From Lachnospiraceae bacterium UBA2864 (GTDB lineage: Bacteria; Bacillota; Clostridia; Lachnospirales; Lachnospiraceae): DNA of 9,744 nucleotides. The stretch covers positions 10,063-19,806 of the forward strand of contig DEFA01000035.1 in assembly GCA_002350525.1 (NCBI GenBank), given 5' to 3'. Shown here piece after piece: positions 7,101-9,744 of the stretch. How positions within the stretch are numbered: position 1 is the stretch's first letter; each line of letters opens with the position of its first letter. A program made the translations under genes and the position numbers. Under the pieces are notes generated by a model that ran no database searches, was not told the origin of the DNA, and worked only from the letters and a program-made list of their open reading frames with translations.

Positions 7101-7125
7101 GTCCCCGGCTTGTTAAGCCGGGGAC
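7101..7125 (-). terminator. intrinsic terminator of the minus-strand unit
   Basis: An 11-bp perfect stem, GTCCCCGGCTT (7101-7111) with AAGCCGGGGAC (7115-7125), closes a three-base loop. On the minus strand it is followed by TTTTATGTG, the expected T-run. On the plus strand it is followed by GGAGG with no T-run. It therefore most likely ends transcription arriving from the 111-residue gene. Confidence 0.7.
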
Positions 7126-7149
7126 GGAGGTTTAAATAATCATTATCAT

Positions 7150-7171
7150 AAGCCCCATGAGGGCTTTTTTT
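7150..7171 (+). terminator. intrinsic terminator of the nrdD-to-CDF transcript
   Basis: The stem AAGCCC (7150-7155) pairs with GGGCTT (7161-7166) across a five-base loop, followed directly by five more T (7167-7171). It lies 67 bases after the transporter stop and is the first hairpin with a plus-strand T-run there. Confidence 0.75.
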
Positions 7172-7191
7172 ATATTTACAATCGCATCAGT

Positions 7192-7527
7192 CTATGCTTC
7201 TTCGGGAGCTGCAGGAGCAGGACTGGTCTTAATGAAATCAGTAACTTCGGTTTTGATCGCTTCAAGCAGATCAGGTGTGAAGTCGCCTTCCTTAAGCTTT
7301 TCCCAGATCTTCTTTGCCGCAGCTGCAATAGTGGGATCGAGGAGCTCCTCGTTATCCTTATAGTGACCGTATCCACGGAACTTGTTGGTGTATTGAGCTA
7401 CTTCCTGACCCATCATGCTTACCCATACCTTCATAGTAGGCTCGCCTTCATGGATATTGTTTCGTGGACGAAGGTCTATTGACCAGATGTCATCTTCATA
7501 GACTGTGCTTTTGTTATCGTTTCCCAT
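7192..7527 (-). CDS. conserved-looking hypothetical protein, 111 residues
   Basis: I do not recognise this protein and assign no function. It is small and acidic, with no signal peptide, membrane helix or metal-binding cysteine motif; it contains no cysteine at all. The N-terminal half is rich in aromatic and polar residues (for example DDIWSIDLRP at about 12-21, VWVSMMGQEV at about 34-43). The region from about 66 to 100 looks helical and charged (AAAAKKIWEKLKEG). It ends in an Ala/Pro/Glu tail after TSPAP. GAGGAGG (7538-7544, minus strand) lies 10 bases before the ATG. A well-formed promoter about 60 bases further up and a terminator beyond its stop indicate a real monocistronic gene. Because a promoter separates it from the desulfurase, its job need not be related to sulfur transfer. 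Confidence 0.75.
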   Translation of the reverse strand: MGNDNKSTVYEDDIWSIDLRPRNNIHEGEPTMKVWVSMMGQEVAQYTNKFRGYGHYKDNEELLDPTIAAAAKKIWEKLKEGDFTPDLLEAIKTEVTDFIKTSPAPAAPEEA

Positions 7528-7592
7528 AGCAAAGTAACCTCCTCATCTTTAAGTGAACATTATGTAGTTTTTGCCTTAAACAGACTAACACT

Positions 7593-7621
7593 ACTATACT
7601 AAATTTGTCAGAATATTTCAA
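7593..7621 (-). promoter_or_regulatory. predicted promoter of the 111-residue hypothetical gene
   Basis: Read on the minus strand, TTGAAA (7616-7621) and TATAGT (7593-7598) are separated by exactly 17 bp. Each matches the sigma-A consensus at five of six positions. The start would lie near 7586, giving a leader of about 59 bases before the ATG at 7527. It sits in the 116-bp gap after the cysteine desulfurase, where I see no convincing terminator, so read-through from upstream may add to expression. Confidence 0.7.
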
Positions 7622-7643
7622 CCGCTCAATGCTAAAGAAATAA

Positions 7644-8831
7644 TTAAGATAGCTTTTTTGCTATTTTGTCTAACTCCTTTATTACAAAATCTATATCTTC
7701 TTTCGAATTTTCCGGTCCGAGAGTGAATCTGACAGAACTTTCCGCGTCTGCTTTTGAGAGCCCGATACGGGTAAGTACGTGAGAAGGTTCAACAGAACCC
7801 GAACTGCATGCGGATCCGGCAGAGGCGGCTATCCCGGCCATATCAAGCATAATGAGGATGGATTCCCCGTTAATTCCCTTAAAGCACATATTAAGATTGT
7901 TTGGAAGACGCCTTATCTTATCGGTGGTTCCGTTAAGAGATATCCGTTCCGGAGTCCCGTCGGGAGAGAGAGTTTTATATAGTTTACATAACATATATTC
8001 GGCGAGCTCCGAAACATAGATATCATTTTCTTTCATGCTGTAAAAAGATATCTCGGCAGCCTTTGCCATTCCAACAATTCCCGCAACATTTTCGGTACCG
8101 GCCCTGTGATTTCTCTCCTGACCGCCTCCGTAGATAAGATTATCTATCTCAAGACCTCGTCTTATGTAGAGGAATCCGGTTCCCTTCGGACCTCCGAATT
8201 TGTGACCGCTGGCAGACAGAAGGTCTATGCCCATTGCTTTTACATCGATTGGAATATGAAGATAAGCCTGAACGGCGTCGGTGTGGAAGAGAGCATCTTT
8301 TGAATGAGCGATTTCAGCGGCTTCTTTTACAGGCTCTATTGTTCCGATCTCATTATTGGCTGTCATTACGGATACAAGTACGGTATCAGAGGTTATAGCA
8401 CGCTTTAATTCACCAAGATCTATAAAGCCTTCGGAATCTGTGTTGAGATAGGTTATTCTGTACCCACAGTCTTCGAGATATCTGCAGGTATTAAGCACGG
8501 CTGGATGCTCGATCCCGGAAGTAATTATATGATTGCCGCCGGTCTTCCGTTTCATTGCGGCAGCGGCTCCTCTTATGGCCCAGTTGTCGCTTTCGGTTCC
8601 TCCTGACGTGAAGTATATTGTATCCATTTCAGCACCGAGAGTGGATGCAATGGTGCGGCGTGCAGTGTTCAGTGCCTCCTTGGCTTTTGTTCCCATACCG
8701 TATACAGCCGACGGATTTCCGTATTCATTACAAAGAAGATCGCTCATCGCTTCAATTGCTTCGGGAAGCATCGGAGTAGTTGCGGCATGGTCCATATATA
8801 TAATTCTTTTTTTGCTTGTATTTCTATCCAT
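7644..8831 (-). CDS. nifS: cysteine desulfurase, NifS/IscS type
   Basis: This is a PLP-dependent enzyme that turns L-cysteine into alanine and a protein-bound persulfide, feeding Fe-S cluster assembly or tRNA thiolation. Visible features are the N-terminal YMDHAATTP (12-20), H109 in IEHPAV, D185 and Q188 (HTDAVQ) around the cofactor, the Schiff-base lysine K211 in SGHKFGGPKG, RAGTEN (243-248), and catalytic C342 in the mobile loop SACSSGS. The long loop and 395-residue length fit the group I NifS/IscS branch rather than SufS. Translation starts 11 bases after the stop of the phosphatase gene, and the GAGG ribosome site (8841-8844) overlaps that stop, implying coupling. No iscU or thiI lies next to it in this window, so the sulfur acceptor is unknown. 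An internal ATG at residue 13 would cut into the conserved start, so the first ATG is preferred. Confidence 0.92.
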   Translation of the reverse strand: MDRNTSKKRIIYMDHAATTPMLPEAIEAMSDLLCNEYGNPSAVYGMGTKAKEALNTARRTIASTLGAEMDTIYFTSGGTESDNWAIRGAAAAMKRKTGGNHIITSGIEHPAVLNTCRYLEDCGYRITYLNTDSEGFIDLGELKRAITSDTVLVSVMTANNEIGTIEPVKEAAEIAHSKDALFHTDAVQAYLHIPIDVKAMGIDLLSASGHKFGGPKGTGFLYIRRGLEIDNLIYGGGQERNHRAGTENVAGIVGMAKAAEISFYSMKENDIYVSELAEYMLCKLYKTLSPDGTPERISLNGTTDKIRRLPNNLNMCFKGINGESILIMLDMAGIAASAGSACSSGSVEPSHVLTRIGLSKADAESSVRFTLGPENSKEDIDFVIKELDKIAKKLS

Positions 8832-8842
8832 AGGATTAAACC

Positions 8843-9691
8843 TCAGAGATTATGATGATCAGGTTTCATATTCTTAAATGTGCAGTAATATTTGAAACCC
8901 AGAGATTTTGCCATATCCGCTGCGGCATCAAACTGATGAGCGATATGGATGCTGTCATGGGCGTCGCTTCCGAAGGTGAGGATCTCACCGCCCAGTTCTT
9001 TATAGAGCTTAAGCACTTCGGTGTGAGGATGAGAGTAGTCCATTCCTCTGTAGAGGCTTCCGGTATTTATCTCGATTCCCTTACCGTGGTCGAGGATAGC
9101 CTTAAGTATGGCTTCTATTATTTCCATATACGGCTTTATATCCACAAGGTCTTTCTTCTTCGGACAAGGACCGTATCTCAGTATATAGTCGAGATGGCCG
9201 TATACATTATAATCGTCGAAATGCTCGGCATTATAGAGCGTTGTCTCAAAATAGGAGAGATAACATTTTGCGGGATCTCTTCCTTCCCAAAACTCCGGAT
9301 AGTAAGGATCCATGTCATCCACTATATGAGTAGAGCAGATTATAAAGTCAAGTTCCGGATGCTCGTTGCTGTAGTTCTTCAGTTTCTCACAGGTTGACGG
9401 CATGGCTCCCTGCTCGACACCTATCCTAAGGTCGAAGTTATATTTTTCCAGCACTTCCTGCTTAAGGGACAGGAGTCTCGGAATATATGAATCTATATCC
9501 AGATCAAAGCTGATGGGATTACCGTCATCATCGTGTGGATTTCCGGGAAGCTCCAGATCGTTATGATCCGTGATACACATCGAGGTCAGTCCTTTATCCA
9601 GTGCCGATGAGATGATATCCTCCAGAGGCGTTTCACAATCCCCTGAAAAGAGGGTATGTAAATGATAGTCCGGAATATTATATTTAGACAT
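8843..9691 (-). CDS. hisJ: histidinol-phosphatase of the PHP (HisJ) family
   Basis: This is a cytoplasmic metal-dependent phosphatase of the PHP superfamily. The HisJ branch removes phosphate from L-histidinol phosphate in histidine synthesis. PHP metal-site motifs appear in order: HxH at H10 and H12 (DYHLHT), D42-H43 (ITDHND), E93 (GVEQG), H122 (CSTH), H166 and D168 (YGHLDY), and D243 and H245 (GSDAH). HDPYYPEF-like and EINTGSLYRG stretches are typical of HisJ. The 282-residue length is normal for the family. AAAGGAGC (9697-9704, minus strand) precedes the ATG by five bases. No other histidine-synthesis gene is visible, and PHP proteins can act on other phosphoesters, so the substrate is family-based inference. 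It is followed 11 bases later by the cysteine desulfurase, probably on the same transcript. Confidence 0.85.
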   Translation of the reverse strand: MSKYNIPDYHLHTLFSGDCETPLEDIISSALDKGLTSMCITDHNDLELPGNPHDDDGNPISFDLDIDSYIPRLLSLKQEVLEKYNFDLRIGVEQGAMPSTCEKLKNYSNEHPELDFIICSTHIVDDMDPYYPEFWEGRDPAKCYLSYFETTLYNAEHFDDYNVYGHLDYILRYGPCPKKKDLVDIKPYMEIIEAILKAILDHGKGIEINTGSLYRGMDYSHPHTEVLKLYKELGGEILTFGSDAHDSIHIAHQFDAAADMAKSLGFKYYCTFKNMKPDHHNL

Positions 9692-9704
9692 TGTCAGCTC
9701 CTTT

Positions 9705-9744
9705 CATGATGCAAAAAATTAAAGTTAAATGTGACTAATAAAGT
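9705..9744. other. right-end segment upstream of the phosphatase gene
   Basis: These 40 AT-rich bases lie upstream of the phosphatase ribosome site. I see no promoter with acceptable -35, spacer and -10 here. The promoter of the minus-strand unit is probably beyond the window. Confidence 0.4.

Noticed and set aside
7157..7363. Plus-strand open frame of 68 residues starting inside the terminator
   Set aside because: It has no ribosome site, begins in a hairpin loop and lies opposite the well-supported minus-strand gene.
7649..7664. ATAGC-T6-GCTAT hairpin as a terminator of the cysteine desulfurase
   Set aside because: It is a five-pair stem inside the last codons of the gene with no T-run after it on the minus strand.
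8852..9397. Plus-strand open frame of 181 residues opposite the PHP phosphatase
   Set aside because: The minus strand encodes every PHP metal-site motif in order; the plus-strand frame has no ribosome site or domain.

Overview
The window looks like chromosomal DNA of an obligately or facultatively anaerobic Firmicute, most likely a clostridial gut or rumen bacterium of the Lachnospiraceae (Butyrivibrio-like). This is inferred from moderate-to-low GC, strong GGAGG-type ribosome sites in front of most genes, an oxygen-sensitive class III ribonucleotide reductase, and the style of the protein sequences. No mobile element, CRISPR array, tRNA or rRNA is visible.

Left part, plus strand (91-7083). 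The genes are nrdG (radical-SAM activase), nrdD (class III ribonucleotide reductase with an extra C-terminal glutaredoxin-like domain), a thioredoxin-reductase-like flavoprotein, a HerA/FtsK-type ATPase of the DUF853/YjgR family, and a cation diffusion facilitator predicted to export Mn2+. The 173-bp gap between nrdG and nrdD is the regulatory centre. It holds a good sigma-A-type promoter with an extended -10 and four sequences matching the NrdR box. The boxes fall into two pairs with centre spacings of 32 and 31 bp, which is the known NrdR geometry. The first pair is also a long inverted repeat ending in a T-tract, so it may act as the terminator of nrdG. From nrdD onward the gaps are 16, 66 and 12 nt with no terminator, consistent with one transcript.

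The genes suggest a redox relay. NrdG installs the glycyl radical on NrdD, which makes dNTP precursors. The fused glutaredoxin domain probably delivers electrons to the NrdD active site, and the flavoprotein 16 nt downstream probably re-reduces that domain. The flavoprotein keeps the CxxC redox centre and FAD motifs but lacks the arginines that bind NADPH in classical thioredoxin reductase. Its electron donor may therefore be NADH or ferredoxin.

Junction (7084-7191). Two hairpins of opposite polarity separate convergent transcription units. One carries a T-run on the plus strand, the other on the minus strand.

Right part, minus strand (7192-9691). In transcription order the genes are a PHP-family histidinol-phosphatase, a NifS/IscS-type cysteine desulfurase coupled 11 nt behind it, and a 111-residue protein of unknown function. 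The last has its own near-consensus promoter. The window ends 53 bp upstream of the phosphatase start.
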